DNA of 64,000 bases from Moniliella sp. 'wahieum'. Lineage: Eukaryota; Basidiomycota; Moniliellomycetes; Moniliellales; Moniliellaceae. The position numbers and the translations under genes were made by a program. Of this stretch, positions 1 through 11,315 are shown in pieces. The stretch covers positions 89,122-153,121 of the forward strand of contig RSEE01000134.1 in the NCBI GenBank assembly GCA_003971905.1, given 5' to 3'. The notes below the pieces were generated by a model. It saw nothing but the letters and a program-made list of their open reading frames with translations. It was not told where the DNA came from and searched no databases. Positions within the stretch are counted from its first letter, which is position 1, and each line of letters starts with the position of its first letter.

Positions 1-3000
1 CACGATGCGGCGCTCGGTCTGCGGCGCGTACAGCTTGCAATCCGACCTGGCCTCGGAGCAGGCCACGTCGACCTGTCTTCCTTTGACAAGGGTCTTACCG
101 ATTTCCGCATCGAGCGCGAATGGCGCTTCTTTGGGCCGATCGACCGTCTCTCTTACTCGGTCAACATCCTCACTGACCAGCCGCCACCCCGCCCGCCGGC
201 GCTTCCAAGGCGCCAACCCCACCCAAGCCTACCACCCTCAGATCGTGTCCGTCTCGGGCAGTCACGGGACCATGTGGCCGGCATTGTGGGGCCTACTTCC
301 CGCCTACCCACCCAGCCTCGGAGGGAGGCCCTCGGACGAGGAGGCGGCCAAGAACGGTGTCGCACCGCAGTGCGAAATTGTCACGTGCGCATTGGCGATC
401 CACGGGTGGGCACAATGGAGACGGGCCAAGCACTGCTGCGGCGGCACGGGCGTTGATTGACACCAAGTGCGATGTGGCCAACTTGTCGTTTGGTGAGGAT
501 GGCGCGTTTGGCGTCGAGGATCGCGGGTGCGTTTGCCAGGCGTTGCGCGACCAGGTCATCCGCGAACGCGATGTGTGATTTTTGTTTCGTCGGCAGGCAA
601 CAATGGCCCGGCACTCACCACCGTCGGCCAGCCCGGTGGCACCACCTCGTCAGTCCTGAGCGTCGGCGCGTACGTGACGGCGGAGCTATGCAGCAGGCGG
701 AATACTCGGTCATCGAAACGCCCCCGGACAATGTCACCACCTGGTCCTCCCGTGGCCCCACGGCCGATGGCGATCGTGGCGTTGGCATCTACGCCCCTGG
801 TGCTGCCATCACCTCCATCCCGCAGTACACGTTGCAGCAGACGATGCTGGCCAATGGCACGTCCATGTCCTCGCCCAATGCGGCGGGCTCGATCGCCTCT
901 GGTCTCGGCATGAAGCAAGAGGGCATTCCCATCACGCCGGCGCGTGTGCTCAAAGCGGTGCGGGACGCAGGCAAGGATGTGTCGGATGACTTGGGCGTGC
1001 CCTTCCTCCAAGTCGAGAAGGCATGGAACACTTGCAGCAGTGGAAGGAGCACCCGGCCGAGGATGCCGAGTTCCGCATCCAGGTCACTCCGCCTGGCAAG
1101 CCGCTGACCCACGCCGGGACCAACAAGCGCGGCATTTACCTGCGCGAACAGCCGAGACCAGCCGCCTGTCCCAGTTCCAAGTGACGGTCCAGCCTACGTT
1201 TAAGCAGAACGAGACGGAGCGTCGTTGGCACTGCAGCTGCCCGTGGCGCTGATTGCGTCCGAGTCGTGGATCCAGGTTCCCAGTTTCCTCTACTTGGGCT
1301 CCAACGGTCGCACTTGAGGTGCGCGTCGATCAGCTTCGTTGCAAACCGGGCGCACCACCACGCCACGTGGCTGGGTACGATACCGACATCGGGCCACAAG
1401 CTGTTTGAGGTGCCTGTCACCGTCGCCAAGCCCGACACGCCCACGTCGGCTACGGTGCGGTACACGGGGCTCAAGTTGGCCAAGGCCAGGTCACGCGCCG
1501 TTCCTTGCCGTGCCCGAGGGCGCGACCTGGGCCAACTCAAGGTGCGCACGTAAAACCATGCGTCGCCAGGCACGACGCGCGCTTGTGGCTGCACCTGGTC
1601 AACTCGAGCCGCAAAAGCGCTACATTCCGTCGAGACGGCACCTGTGCTGGCTGCAATGGAGAACGAGCCGACGATCAAAAGTTCCCCGTTCGCGTGGGGT
1701 CACGTTGGAGGTGGCCACGGCCGAGTACTTTATGGCAGACCAAGCGTTTGAGTTTGATCTGGACATTGATTCCACGGCATCCAAGTCACCCCATCGCAGT
1801 TGACGCTCGTTGGCGGCGAAGGTTTGGCGCGCATCGAGTGCCACTCGCTCCTTCGTCCCGAACCTTTCTCGCCACCATCAAGTTTGAGCACCGTCGCACG
1901 TACCTCCGTCCCACGCAGGCGTCCCTGCGCTCGATTGCGTCTGCCCCGACCGGCAGACGGACGGGCAAACCGCAACTGGAGTTGGTCACCTCGTACACGC
2001 TCAAGGTCACCGAAAAGGAGAGCACGGTCCAGCTCAGTCTGCCCACCAGCGGGCACGTGTACGACGCGGCGGTCCCGCTGCTGCTGCAAGTGTTTGACGC
2101 CAACAAGCGCCGTGTGCAGTTCTCGGACGTGTACTTGCACGAGGTGACGCTGCCCAAGGCGAGTACACGGTCCAGGCGCAGATGCTGCACGAGGACGTGG
2201 GCGGTGCTGACCAAGCTCAAGACGGCCGTTGACAGCGTACTTTAAGCTGGCCAAACCGGGCGACGTGACGCTGGACGTGTACGAAGACCAAGTCGAGCTG
2301 ATTGGCGCTGAGAAACCACGAGCTTGGCTGGGATCAAGCTGATGCCCGCGAACGTAAGGTGCTCGTGCTGGACACGCGCGCTGGCACAGGACAAGTTGCC
2401 CAAGGAGGCAGCGCCGGCGACGTGCTGAGTGGCACGCTGGTCTGGGCCAGGCCACCGTGCCGACTCAAGTACGTTGTGCCGCCGCACCCCAAGAAGGACA
2501 AGGACGACGACGCTGCTCCGACGAGGAGGAACAGACGATTGACCTGCTCGTCGAGGCCGGGTCCAAGATCAAGAACAAGGCGACAAGCTGGCGTTCTTGA
2601 CAAGCTGGCCATCGACCATCCGACGCACCTCGGTCTGCTCCAGGCCAAGCTCGAGACGCTCGCCGCCGGCCAAGCAGGCGGACAGGACAAGGCCGAGCAG
2701 GCCAAGGCCAGCACCGAGGACAAGAAGCGCACCGCGGCCGAGGTGGTCGCAGCGGCCGACGCGGTGCTGGCGCAGTGGACTTGTCGGCGCTGCGTCTGCA
2801 CCTGGGCACGAAGCGGCCGCCCGTGGCGGAGCAAGTCGGCTGGAGCGCAAGACGAACGACGCGATGGACAAAGCGTAAGGCAGCGGCCGTCGTGGCGCTG
2901 CACCGCAAGGCGCGTGCGCTGCCTGTCCGCCGACGGCGTCAGTGACGCATTCAGCGCAGCGTGGAAGAGTTACCGCACCTTCTTCCCGGCGGACTCGCAG

Positions 3001-3325
3001 GACGCGCAGCTCAACACGCTGTATGCGCAGTGGGCCGCAGCGAGCGGACGGTACGCCGTCGCGCTCGAGGCGGTGCTCAAGGCGGCGGACGAGCTGGGCG
3101 CCGGCACGGCCGACTCGGTGGGAGCGGCTCAACGAGCTGCGCGACGAGGCACTCGACCTGCTGGGGCCGTCCAAGCTGGGCTTCCTCGCCTGGGCCGCGT
3201 TACTGGGCGCGTGGCGCGTGCTGGGCCGTCCGAAGGAGCTGGAGCGTTCTGAGTGTGGGTGGCTGTCGTATACATATACATGTCGTGTGCTATTTATGCG
3301 ACAGACTAAAACTATAGCTGTATAG
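1..3325 (+). CDS. TPP2: Tripeptidyl-peptidase II (subtilisin family S8), 5'-truncated by the window, frame-broken
   Basis: Giant cytosolic serine peptidase that removes tripeptides from peptides released by the proteasome. The catalytic His block (GSHGT followed by HVAGIVG) lies near 255-290, an SAGNNGPA block near 595-610, and the catalytic Ser sits in GTSMSSPNA with its codon at 862-864. Long TPP2-type C-terminal regions follow to about 3265. The N-terminus and probably the catalytic Asp lie left of the window. The protein is spread over all three forward frames: GSHGT and HVAGI, for example, join if one C is restored in ACCAT. Breaks recur roughly every 100-300 bases, yet the active-site blocks stay intact, which favours sequencing error over a dead gene. 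The last ~60 residues are a poor guide to the true C-terminus, and a copia fragment begins directly after the stop. The family call is firm; exact exon limits are not. Confidence 0.85.
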
Positions 3326-3326
3326 C

Positions 3327-3669
3327 TCCCTCTTCCTTCGCAACATGATGTACGAGCTGGGCGTTTGTGAGGAGGAGACACCCATGCATCTGTTCTCGGA
3401 CAACCAGGCTGCGGTCCACCTTGCCCCAACAAACTCGGAAGCGTTGGAGCGATCCGAGAAGTTAACGTGGCTACCATGACGTGCGCGAGCGTATCGACAC
3501 CGGCGAGTTAATCGTACATCATCGTCCAGGAGAACAGCACCTCACAGTCATCCCTGACATTATGCTCACCAAGCCGGTAGGCAGGCAGAAATTGTCCTCT
3601 ACCTTGGAAGTCTTCGCATCTACTCTTCTTCCAGATCCAATCTTAGTTCTTCTGAAGAATGGCCCTTGA
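3327..3669 (+). mobile_element. Ty1/copia retrotransposon remnant: 3' end of pol (RNase H C-terminus)
   Basis: Two adjoining frames give LFSDNQAAVHLA, then RSEKLTW, then YHDVRERIDTGELIV and LTVIPDIMLTKPVGRQ. This is the usual order at the end of copia polyproteins: the DNQAA RNase H motif, an R-x-K-H-I-D-like block, the YH-V-RE helix, then the D-(I/M)-TKP terminus. One frame change separates the DNQAA part from the YHDVRER part. No integrase, reverse transcriptase or gag precedes it, since TPP2 coding sequence lies immediately upstream, so this is a 5'-truncated, inactive piece. It begins within a few bases of the TPP2 stop and may have replaced the native 3' UTR. Confidence 0.8.
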
Positions 3670-3750
3670 TTTTGTCCCTTCTCCTCGCACCCACCTCCAT
3701 GTTTTGTCTTGATTGTGGCCACTCTCTTTTCTGTTTCCTGGGCCCGGGGG

Positions 3751-3944
3751 TGTTGACCTCTGGTCATTTATGGCCATGGTCACTTCCAAGTGACGTCATG
3801 TGTGATGCGCGTGTGATGTTTTCTGACGTGGCGTTTCCGACTCCATGATGACTTGGATTCGCCACCGCCTTAGCAATTTGATCTCCATCGACCACCATTC
3901 CCATTTGCTGCTCTTTGAGCTTCCTGGGCGTTCATAGAGTTACA
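3751..3944 (+). repeat. Putative copia LTR (solo 3' LTR of the adjacent remnant)
   Basis: A purine-rich tract (GGCCCGGGGG, 3741-3750) is followed directly by TGTTGACC, and the block can be closed at GTTACA (3939-3944). That gives a TG...CA element of 194 bp about 80 bp after the pol stop, where a copia 3' LTR belongs. No 5' LTR is present, so ends and target duplication cannot be checked. The boundary is inferred. Confidence 0.45.
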
Positions 3945-4140
3945 ATCTGACTAGCTGGCCACGTGACGCCGCCTGCAATGTTCAACCAAGCCCGTCACAT
4001 GTCACAGGCGCGCGCTTACCTCAGCCGCCCCGCCCACCGCCCTCCACGTGGGCACTGCTGCATGCTGAATGCGCCCCGACACCACCACCACCTCCACCAC
4101 CACCACCACTACCTCCACCACCCCCATCCCCATCCCCCCC

Positions 4141-5341
4141 ATGTTCCGCCGCAAGCACAAGGAGCGGGACGCCGAGTCGCTCGCGCCCACACCCGCGCAG
4201 AGCAGCTCCACCTGCGCGTGTTTGGCTCCACCCACGCCGCCCGCTCGGCGCCCAACCTGGACGCCGCCAGCCAGGTGTCCACCTCGCGCCCACCCCCGAC
4301 CTCAGCGCCGCGCCCATGCCCACCGCCGGCCGCCCCGGCTTCCTCACCCAGCCCCAGCAGGCCACCCTCGACGCCTTCCGCGCCCGCGCCGTCGCCGCCA
4401 AGCTCTACGACCCGTGCCGCCACGACGATGCGTGTCTGTGCCGCTTCCTGCGTGCGCGCAAGTGGGACCTCGACGCTGCGTTTGCCATGTTTTCCGATGC
4501 CGAGCACTGGCGCCGCGAGTTCAAGGTCGAGGAGCTGTACCAGTCCTTCACCTTCCCGAGAAGGAGGCCGTCAATGCGCTCTACCCGCAGTTTTACCACA
4601 AGACCGACAAGGACGGCCGTCCCGTGTACATTGAGCAGCTGGGCAAGGTCGACCTCAAGGCACTGTACAAGGTCACCACCCCCGAGCGCATCCTGCAAAA
4701 GTTGGTGGTCGAATACGAAAAGTTCCAGCGCGAGCGGCTGCCCGTGTGCTCGGCCGAGCGGGAGGAGCTGATCGAGACGAGCTGCAATCATGGACTTGAA
4801 AAACGTGGGTGTGTCCCAGTTTTGGAAAGTGTCGAGCTACGTGCAGCAGGCGAGCAAGATTGGCCAGTACTACTCCCCGAGACGATGGGCAAGTTCTACA
4901 TCATCAATGCGCCCTACATCTTCACCACCGTCTGGTCTGTCGTCAAGGCCTGGCTCGACCCTGTCAGCGTCGAAAAGATCAAGATCTTGGGCAGCGCGCT
5001 ACGAACGCGAACTGGCCCAGCAAATCCCGCCTCACCACCTCCCGGCTTACCTGGGCGGCAAGTGCGCCTGCCCACAAGGCTGCTCCCTCTCGGACGCAGG
5101 ACCGTGGAGCACGCTTCGTGGCGAAGCCATCCACCAAGCCCACGCCGATCGCCAAGCCAACCTGCATCTGTTCCAGCAACATGGCGCCACCGCCGAAGCC
5201 GCGGCGGTCGTGGCCAAACAGCCCCTCGTACCCTCCCTCCCCTCGGTCGCCTCGGTCGGCTCCTCAACCCTCGCAGCCCCCGAAATCAAGTTGGACTCGG
5301 CCGCTTCCCCCGCCCCCAACGGTTCGGTAGCCGCGCCCTAA
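4141..5341 (+). CDS. SEC14: Sec14-type phosphatidylinositol/phosphatidylcholine transfer protein (CRAL-TRIO)
   Basis: Lipid-exchange protein that couples phosphatidylcholine metabolism to PI4P production at the Golgi. The start ATG at 4141 gives MFRRKHKERD. Joined frames then give LTQPQQATLDAFRARA, CLCRFLRARKWDLDAAF (CRAL-TRIO N-terminal helices), YPQFYHKTDKDGRPVYIEQL, ELIETSC, MDLKNVGVSQFW, ETMGKFYIINAPYIFTTVW, WLDPVSVEKIKILGS, YERELAQQIP and LPAYLGGKC, the order and spacing of yeast Sec14. A low-complexity tail ends at the TAA at 5339-5341. The coding frame changes about six times. Each change fits loss of one or two bases; for instance ACCTTCCC is one C short between FTFP and EKEAV. A CCA-rich leader (about 4078-4140) precedes the start. 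Confidence 0.88.
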
Positions 5342-7272
5342 GCTCCCCCCCCCCTATGGTCTTTCCTCTTCTTCCTGTCCCTCTCCTTCCCCTTCTTCCC
5401 CCCCATCCAGGGAAGGGATGACGGAACTCCACCGCGTTGCGTTGCGTTGTGCTTCGTTTTTGTTGTGATGCTTGCTCTATGTGCTGCATGGACGTTCGCC
5501 TTCTTTTGTACGTTGCGTGCCATATGCCCACGCTGCACCCTCGTCTTGCTCGCCGGGGGACCAGCGCAGCCCCAGTTCCCGACCGGTCCCTCTCCCCTGT
5601 CTTCTTGCCCACGCTCGTTCCCTTTTGCTTTTTTTTTTCTCCCCGTCTACCGCGACCGCCTACCGTCTACCGTCTACCCCGCCGGCCTGTTGCGCCTGCA
5701 CCTGCACCAACTAAAACAATTCAATCCATCTTCGGCCTTGGGGATGGTTGGGTGTGGCTGTGGCTAGGTTCAACTGGACTATGTAGGGTTTTGTACTCGA
5801 CAGGCACAAGCCGCACGTCCCTCGGCCCCGCTGGAAACGGTCCCCTGCGTCCGACCCCCCGTCTCACACTGCTTTTGGATCATTCTCGTATACTCTGGGA
5901 GTAGGGGTTACTGTTAGGGATCGGTCCCGGTGAGCACCACCCCCGCCCCGCTAATCGGAAAGCAGACGGTAGGCGGCGCAAGCGCGTAGATAGCATGATG
6001 CGATGGCTACTGTACTAGGTTGCCGCGGTAGATTCTCTGCCTCGTGCGTCGGTCGCTTTCAGGTGTGCGGGAAGTAGTAACGGTGGCAGGATGAATGGTG
6101 TGTTTGTTGCCCCAAGGACAAAACCTCTGCGCCGCCCAATGGGCTTTGCTTGGCTTTGCGTGCTGCCACCGTCGTCAACCTGATCAACGCCGACGTGATG
6201 CTCGCTGTCCTCGTACCAGGCCGGTTGGCCCTGTTTCGCGGCCCTCCCCAGAGACCCATACCACACCATAGCCCGGCAATGAGATAATGCATCGACAACA
6301 AGACGAGAAAACTTAAACGCAAGTCCCCGGCCATTTACGCTCAACATTCACCACCAAACCGCTTGGAGCAGACTGAACGTTGAACCGATCCCCTTTGTCC
6401 TATTGCGCACGGCGCAGCTCCCCTGGTGGGTCTCTGGCTCGTGCTGTTGCTCCTCTTCGCTCCCTCTCGGGCACAGGTCCCCTGGTCCCAATCGGGTCGA
6501 TCCAACCGGCACTCTGATTGGACTCCTCCCCCACTTCTTTCCTCTTGGACCCTCCAGCTCCTTCCTCTATCCTGCCCCCTAGTCTGGTCAGCTGGTGGGG
6601 TTCCTTGTTGGTTGCGTTCACTGGTTTCTTTCGCACAAACTGTCGTTCCTTCTCTTTCGTTCCAGCCTGCTCGTTTCGCTTCGCCTGCCCCCCAGTCTGC
6701 CCCGATCCGATTGGATTGCATGGGATTGCACGGGATGGGACTGCTATACGGCACCAAGCAAGGACTGCACTGGGCTCGTACACCTCGTCCCATACGGACC
6801 AACGTGCTATTACTCCACCGGGGCTCCTGCTAAGGCACCGCTTGGCCCTCGGTCCTCCTTCACCCAGGACAGGCAAAGGACACGCCCGCAACGCCAAAAC
6901 ACAAGAAAAGGGAATAGCACAGGGGCATGGGGGCGCGGTCTGAACTACATACTGTAGGAAGGGGACGGGGATATGCGCCAGGAGGGGCAGACAAAACAAT
7001 TCCAGTTCAAGTCCATGATGCATGACGAGGGGGAAGGGCAGAACCCTTGGTTTGGTTGCGCAGAGGCACACTGTCTGTTGATCGATCGTGTAACATGTGA
7101 TCGATGATCCTTGATCGAGATCCATCTCGTGCCTCGTGCACCACGGGCATCGCCCACGGTCGCTCTCCCACCCCGTACGGCTCGGGATCGGGACATGTGC
7201 CTGGCGCTGATCGTGCCCAGAGAGGGGGGGGGCGGGGGCCCCCCGACGAGGCCGGAGGCGGGCAGGGCGCGA
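5342..7272. other. Intergenic, no gene recognised
   Basis: Starts with the SEC14 3' flank, which is rich in C and T runs. Several overlapping open frames occur on both strands (for example minus 6400-7125), but none shows a family motif, a plausible signal peptide or splice-joined continuity. A short GAACGTTGAAC motif lies near 6377-6388. I see no RNA gene. Confidence 0.5.
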
Positions 7273-8104
7273 TCATGCGGGCAACTCGAATTTTTGTCCG
7301 TGCATCACCTTGGTAAAGTAGACTGGGCAAAGGATCATGTAAGCGTTAGAAGCCAAGAGGGGCAGAGCGGGCGCGCGGCAGCAGGGCAAGTAGACGAGGA
7401 AGGGAAAGCGGGGCGTACTGTAGAAAAAGTCGGCATAGAGCGCGGTCTGGACGAGACCGGCAACAAAGCCGTAGGCATTGAAGTGCTTAGTGCCGTGGAA
7501 GATCAGGATGTAGATCCAGTTCAACAGGTACAGTGCCCTGTATGCGCCCAAGGCAAAGATGTAGTGCGTGGTGATCGTTTCTGCCTCGCCCGTGCGCTGC
7601 AGCAGGAAGAGCTGGGGCAGGATGGCAACCGCCTCGAGGAAGATGGAGAAGGACCACAGCACTTCCAGCACCGTGAAGGCGGGGTGGAAGAGCAGGGCCA
7701 AGAGCGCAGAGGGGCCAATGAGATACAGCAGCGGGATGCTGTCGATGGACGGGTTGTGGGTTTGGCTGGCGCAGGCCGAAGAACACCCGCGTCAGCTGGG
7801 ACGGGGGGGGAGGACGGGAGTGGGGGGGGGGGGGGACATACCGGTACTTGTACTGCATCAGATACACGACCGCAGCGGAGGAGCCAATGAAGATGAGCTT
7901 CATGACGAAGAGGTAGAGGCGGAAGGCGCGGCTGAACTTGGACGAGGAAAAGAGGTCGAGGTAGCGGGTGACAAAGACGATCAGATAGAGCAGCTGGGAC
8001 TTGAAGCTGAGGCCGCGGGTGGTGCGGCGCTTGTGGATGGCGGTGAGGAGGATGAAGATGCTGGCCAGGTGCGAGCAGTCGGCGGCGATGCGGAAGATGT
8101 TCAT
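7273..8104 (-). CDS. ERD2: ER lumen protein-retaining receptor (K/HDEL receptor)
   Basis: Seven-helix Golgi receptor that returns K/HDEL-tagged ER residents in COPI vesicles. ATG at 8104-8102 gives MNIFRIAADCSHL. Then follow GLSFKSQLLYLIVFVTRYLD, FTVLEVLWSFSIFLEAVAIL, the hallmark TGEAETITTHYIFALG, YRALYLLNWIY and, at the end, YFTKVMHGQKFELPA. Two introns restore a continuous protein. Intron 1 (7766-7841, GTATGT...CAG) joins KYR to QTHNPSIDSIPLLYLI. Intron 2 (7323-7418, GTACGC...CTAAC...CAG) joins DFFY to IYFTKV. This is one of the few genes here that reads through with no frame break. TGACGTCA and TGACGTGG boxes lie about 100-120 bp upstream. Confidence 0.95.
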
Positions 8105-8201
8105 GGTGGGCGACGCGACGACGCGGGGGGCGGTGGCGGCAGCATCCGCGGTGGCTGCCGTGTCCCGTACGTGCCCCAGGCGGCGCACGTACTCTACCGG
8201 C

Positions 8202-8225
8202 TGACGTCAGCCGCTGCTGACGTGG
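8202..8225 (-). promoter_or_regulatory. bZIP/UPR-like sites upstream of ERD2
   Basis: TGACGTCA (8202-8209, a perfect CRE palindrome) and TGACGTGG (8218-8225, identical to the core of the metazoan UPRE bound by ATF6/XBP1) lie 16 bp apart, 98-121 bp upstream of the ERD2 start. Hac1/XBP1-type factors recognise related sequences. ERD2 is an ER-traffic gene, so unfolded-protein control is a reasonable inference. Confidence 0.45.
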
Positions 8226-8286
8226 CGCCAACCCTACCGGGGGCATCGGTGCAACCAACACAGCAACACCCGCGCCACAGACGGGG

Positions 8287-8296
8287 ATATATATAA
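8287..8296. promoter_or_regulatory. TATA-like element upstream of ERD2
   Basis: GATATATATAAG lies about 180 bp upstream of the ERD2 ATG. It reads as a TATA box on either strand (TATATATAAG on plus). No convincing plus-strand gene follows, so assignment to ERD2 is tentative. Confidence 0.3.
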
Positions 8297-10135
8297 GCCC
8301 CATCGTTAATCTGTTGGGTGCAGTGAGCAAGTATAGTAGGTTGCTACGACGCTCACCTCTCCCCTGATGGGATTCAAGTCGTCCATGGGGCAATCCAAGA
8401 ATGCCAATGTGTGGAGGGGCATATGTCCGACCGACATTGTTCCGCAGGAAGGATGCGTTGCGCAGAGTGTGTCGCCTTTGTACAGTGTCAACCAAAAGCA
8501 AGCTCACCACAGAGGGGACCGCGAGACGGTGTCCAACAGAATGGGTGGCTTGTACCACGGCTTATGCTCCACTACTACTCCAATCCGTTCTGATGACTGC
8601 GATCCTGTCCATGCCCAAAAAGAACGCGTGTTTCAGTGCCATGACTAAGCGTATCTTGACTGGAATCAAGCCGGTGCAAGCTCAAGCGTAGATAAAGGAG
8701 ATGCTTCCAGTCCCTTTTCTTAGTTCTGTGCAGGGTTGCATTCCGTCGACCCCCCCAAACAATTGTGCTCATTGAGCCATCGGCGCACCAAGCCCGGCTA
8801 TTTTTCCAGACGAAAAGGGCGAGACTGCCTTACGGCGAATCACGGATGGAAAGTCGCTTGGTTCATTCCCCTCGTATCCATTCACCATTCACCATTCACC
8901 ACATTCACACCCCACGAACAAAACGTACAAACAAGGCACGCGGTTTTACTGTGTACTCTCACCCAACTTAGTCAAGCATATTGCAGCGGGCTGTACCAAG
9001 CCCTCCTCGCCGCTTAGGGGGACTGAGCTATAGTAGCGCAGGCAGAGCGTCTTCTGGTACGACGGTGCTCCCATCATACGTCATTTTCTCTTGAACCCTT
9101 GCCCTTTATTGGTCGACATCATCGCCTCCTTCCTCCACCCCGGCGTTTTTGACGCTGGAGGGCGAAAAGAGCGGGCCGTTGTGCCCTTCCTCTGCTGTAC
9201 CATCTAAGGTGGGATTGCTGATGCGCTGATGAGGTCGTCAGAGCGCCATGCGCCCGCGGTAGTAGTCGTGCATGCACCGTCTCGAGTGGTTCACGTAGTT
9301 GTTGGAGACCGCCATCGACCATCCTTAATCAGCTTATTGATGAATCCTTTCCCAGAAAACGCGGATGGCAGCCCACTGGCCTCCAGAACACCATCTTCGG
9401 AGCTGTGGTGCGCACCGACTGTGAGCTATGGCGCGAAGCTTCTCTCGCTTGCCTCGCTCGCTCGCCCACATGGTGCGCGCTACGTACGTCACCGTCCCGC
9501 GTCCCGCTCTCCCCCCTGGTCCCCCCCCCCCCCATCGTTCGACCGTGGAGGCTGGCAGCCGTGGTTTTTTGTTCCGTCACACTTTGGCCCAGTGGCCGTG
9601 CAATTGCAATCCCCACCACCAAGGGACCTGTATTTCTCACCATCTCCGTGGTACTGCTACCCATTGGTCCTCACAGTTCCGGCCGCAGGCCTATTACCCC
9701 CTCTCACCGACACACGGTTTTTGTGTGCCGTCACGGCACAGCAACAATAGCCGCTTCGACGTCCGTTGTCCTACTGTGCTTTCTCGGTCATTCAGAGCAT
9801 ACATGTCCCAACCGCGGCATCGCGATTAGGATCCTACCCCCCCCCCCCCCCCGCGCGGCCTACTATTATTACTACTACTAGTGTGGACGGACACATGTCT
9901 CGACTGACAAAATTGATAGTTGAATCGAATATCCGATTGCAGAGTTGCGGGGGCAAGTCTCGTCTGTTCCCCCGGGACACGCTTTTCGACAGGTAACCTG
10001 GACCAGGCAGGCAGCCCAGCTGAGGGTAGCCTACCCTGTGGGCGTAGCGCCACTGTTGGGCCGAGGCGTCTTCGATCGAAAGAAACAGGAGCGAAGAGCT
10101 ATCCGGGCAGCTACGGGGAGTTCGGCCAGGCACGG

Positions 10136-10320
10136 GGATTGAGGATGGGGAATGAGGATCGCGGATTGGAGATTGGAGATTGAGGATGGGGGATCAGGGA
10201 TTGGGAATTGAGGATTGGAGATTGAGGATTGGAGAGTGAGGATTGAGGATTGAGGATTGAAGATTGAGGATTGGGGATTGGGGATTGAGGATTGAGGATT
10301 GGGGGTGGGGGATGGAGGAT
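10136..10320. repeat. Degenerate ~7-bp minisatellite (GGATTGA/GGATTGG)
   Basis: About 25 imperfect copies of GGATTGA, GGATTGG and GGAGATT run without a gap for roughly 185 bp. All reading frames are low complexity and no gene crosses it. Confidence 0.8.
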
Positions 10321-10668
10321 GATCCAAGAGACGCGGGATGCGCTCCCCTTTTTTCACGCAGTACAAAAAAAACGGCACAGACACAAGCGAACAAACGAGA
10401 ACAGAAGAGAACAGGAGGAGAACAGAAGAAGACAGGTAGGGAACAGGGACGGGCAGCACAGAGCGGACGGACAGACAGACTCGAGGGAACAATGACAAAC
10501 GAGAAAAAACATCAGAACAAGCAACAAGGATCCCGTCCATCAAGGAACAAGAACCCAATATTGGAACCCAGGACCTAGGGGCTAGTGCCTAGTGCCTAGT
10601 GCCTGCAGGACAGCACAGCACACTGAGGCCTGAGGATGCGGCATGTGGGGGTTGGGGGGTTGGGTACA

Positions 10669-10719
10669 CCCTGCCCCTGCCCCTGTCCCTGCCCCTGCCC
10701 CTGCCCTTGCCCTTGCCCT
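10669..10719. repeat. CCCTGC hexanucleotide repeat
   Basis: About eight copies of CCCTGC with CCTTGC and TCCCTG variants. It lies just 3' of the large minus-strand low-complexity gene and belongs to the same class of 6-bp repeats found inside it. Confidence 0.8.
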
Positions 10720-10757
10720 ATCATCCACCACCACCCGCCCGTGCCGGGTGAACTGCT

Positions 10758-11263
10758 TCAAATCGCAGTCCACAGACCATCGGGACCGGCAAACTGAGAA
10801 GGGGAGAGCTCAGCATCGGCTTCATGGGCATGGACTTGGGGTTGGGGTTGGGGTTGGGCTGCGTCGGGCAGGGCAGCGGACCACTCGCCCGAGCGCGGGG
10901 ACGGACGCGGGGTGAGGGGCGAGGTGGGGCGAAGGGTGTGGCGGGAGGGGCAGGAACGGCGTGTCTTCCACGGCGGGCGGCAGGGTGGCGAGACAGGGCA
11001 GTGAGGGCAAGTGGGGCAGCGTAGGCAGGCGAGAAGGTAGCTGCGGATGGCCCTGGAGCTTGTCTTGGCTCGTTGCACAAGCAAGCGCTTGGGAAGGCAC
11101 ATGTGCGCCCGCTGTTGTTGAATGCACCTCCTTGGCCCAGTCGGAACGCACACCGGCCGTCTTGCCCACCTCGGCCGCCCACTCGGTCCAGGGCGGACAG
11201 GGCTGGTCGTCGTCGTCCGACGCAAACGAGTCGGACGTGTCGGCAGACGGTAAGGGCGCATTC

Positions 11264-11315
<52 letters not shown>

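Larger units (their letters stand above)
8297..10757. other. Intergenic with simple repeats; no gene recognised
   Basis: Open frames are short and mutually inconsistent. A minus-strand stretch near 8390-8690 gives protein-like text but no recognisable family. Long C runs occur at about 9529-9542 and 9838-9852. Two simple-sequence arrays at 10136-10320 and 10669-10719 are listed separately. Confidence 0.5.

Noticed and set aside
8306-8690. Protein-like minus-strand text between ERD2 and 8.7 kb, possibly a transposon piece
   Set aside because: None of the copia or gypsy signature motifs (DNQAA, YVDD, integrase HHCC) is present, and the frame has stops; no family could be named.
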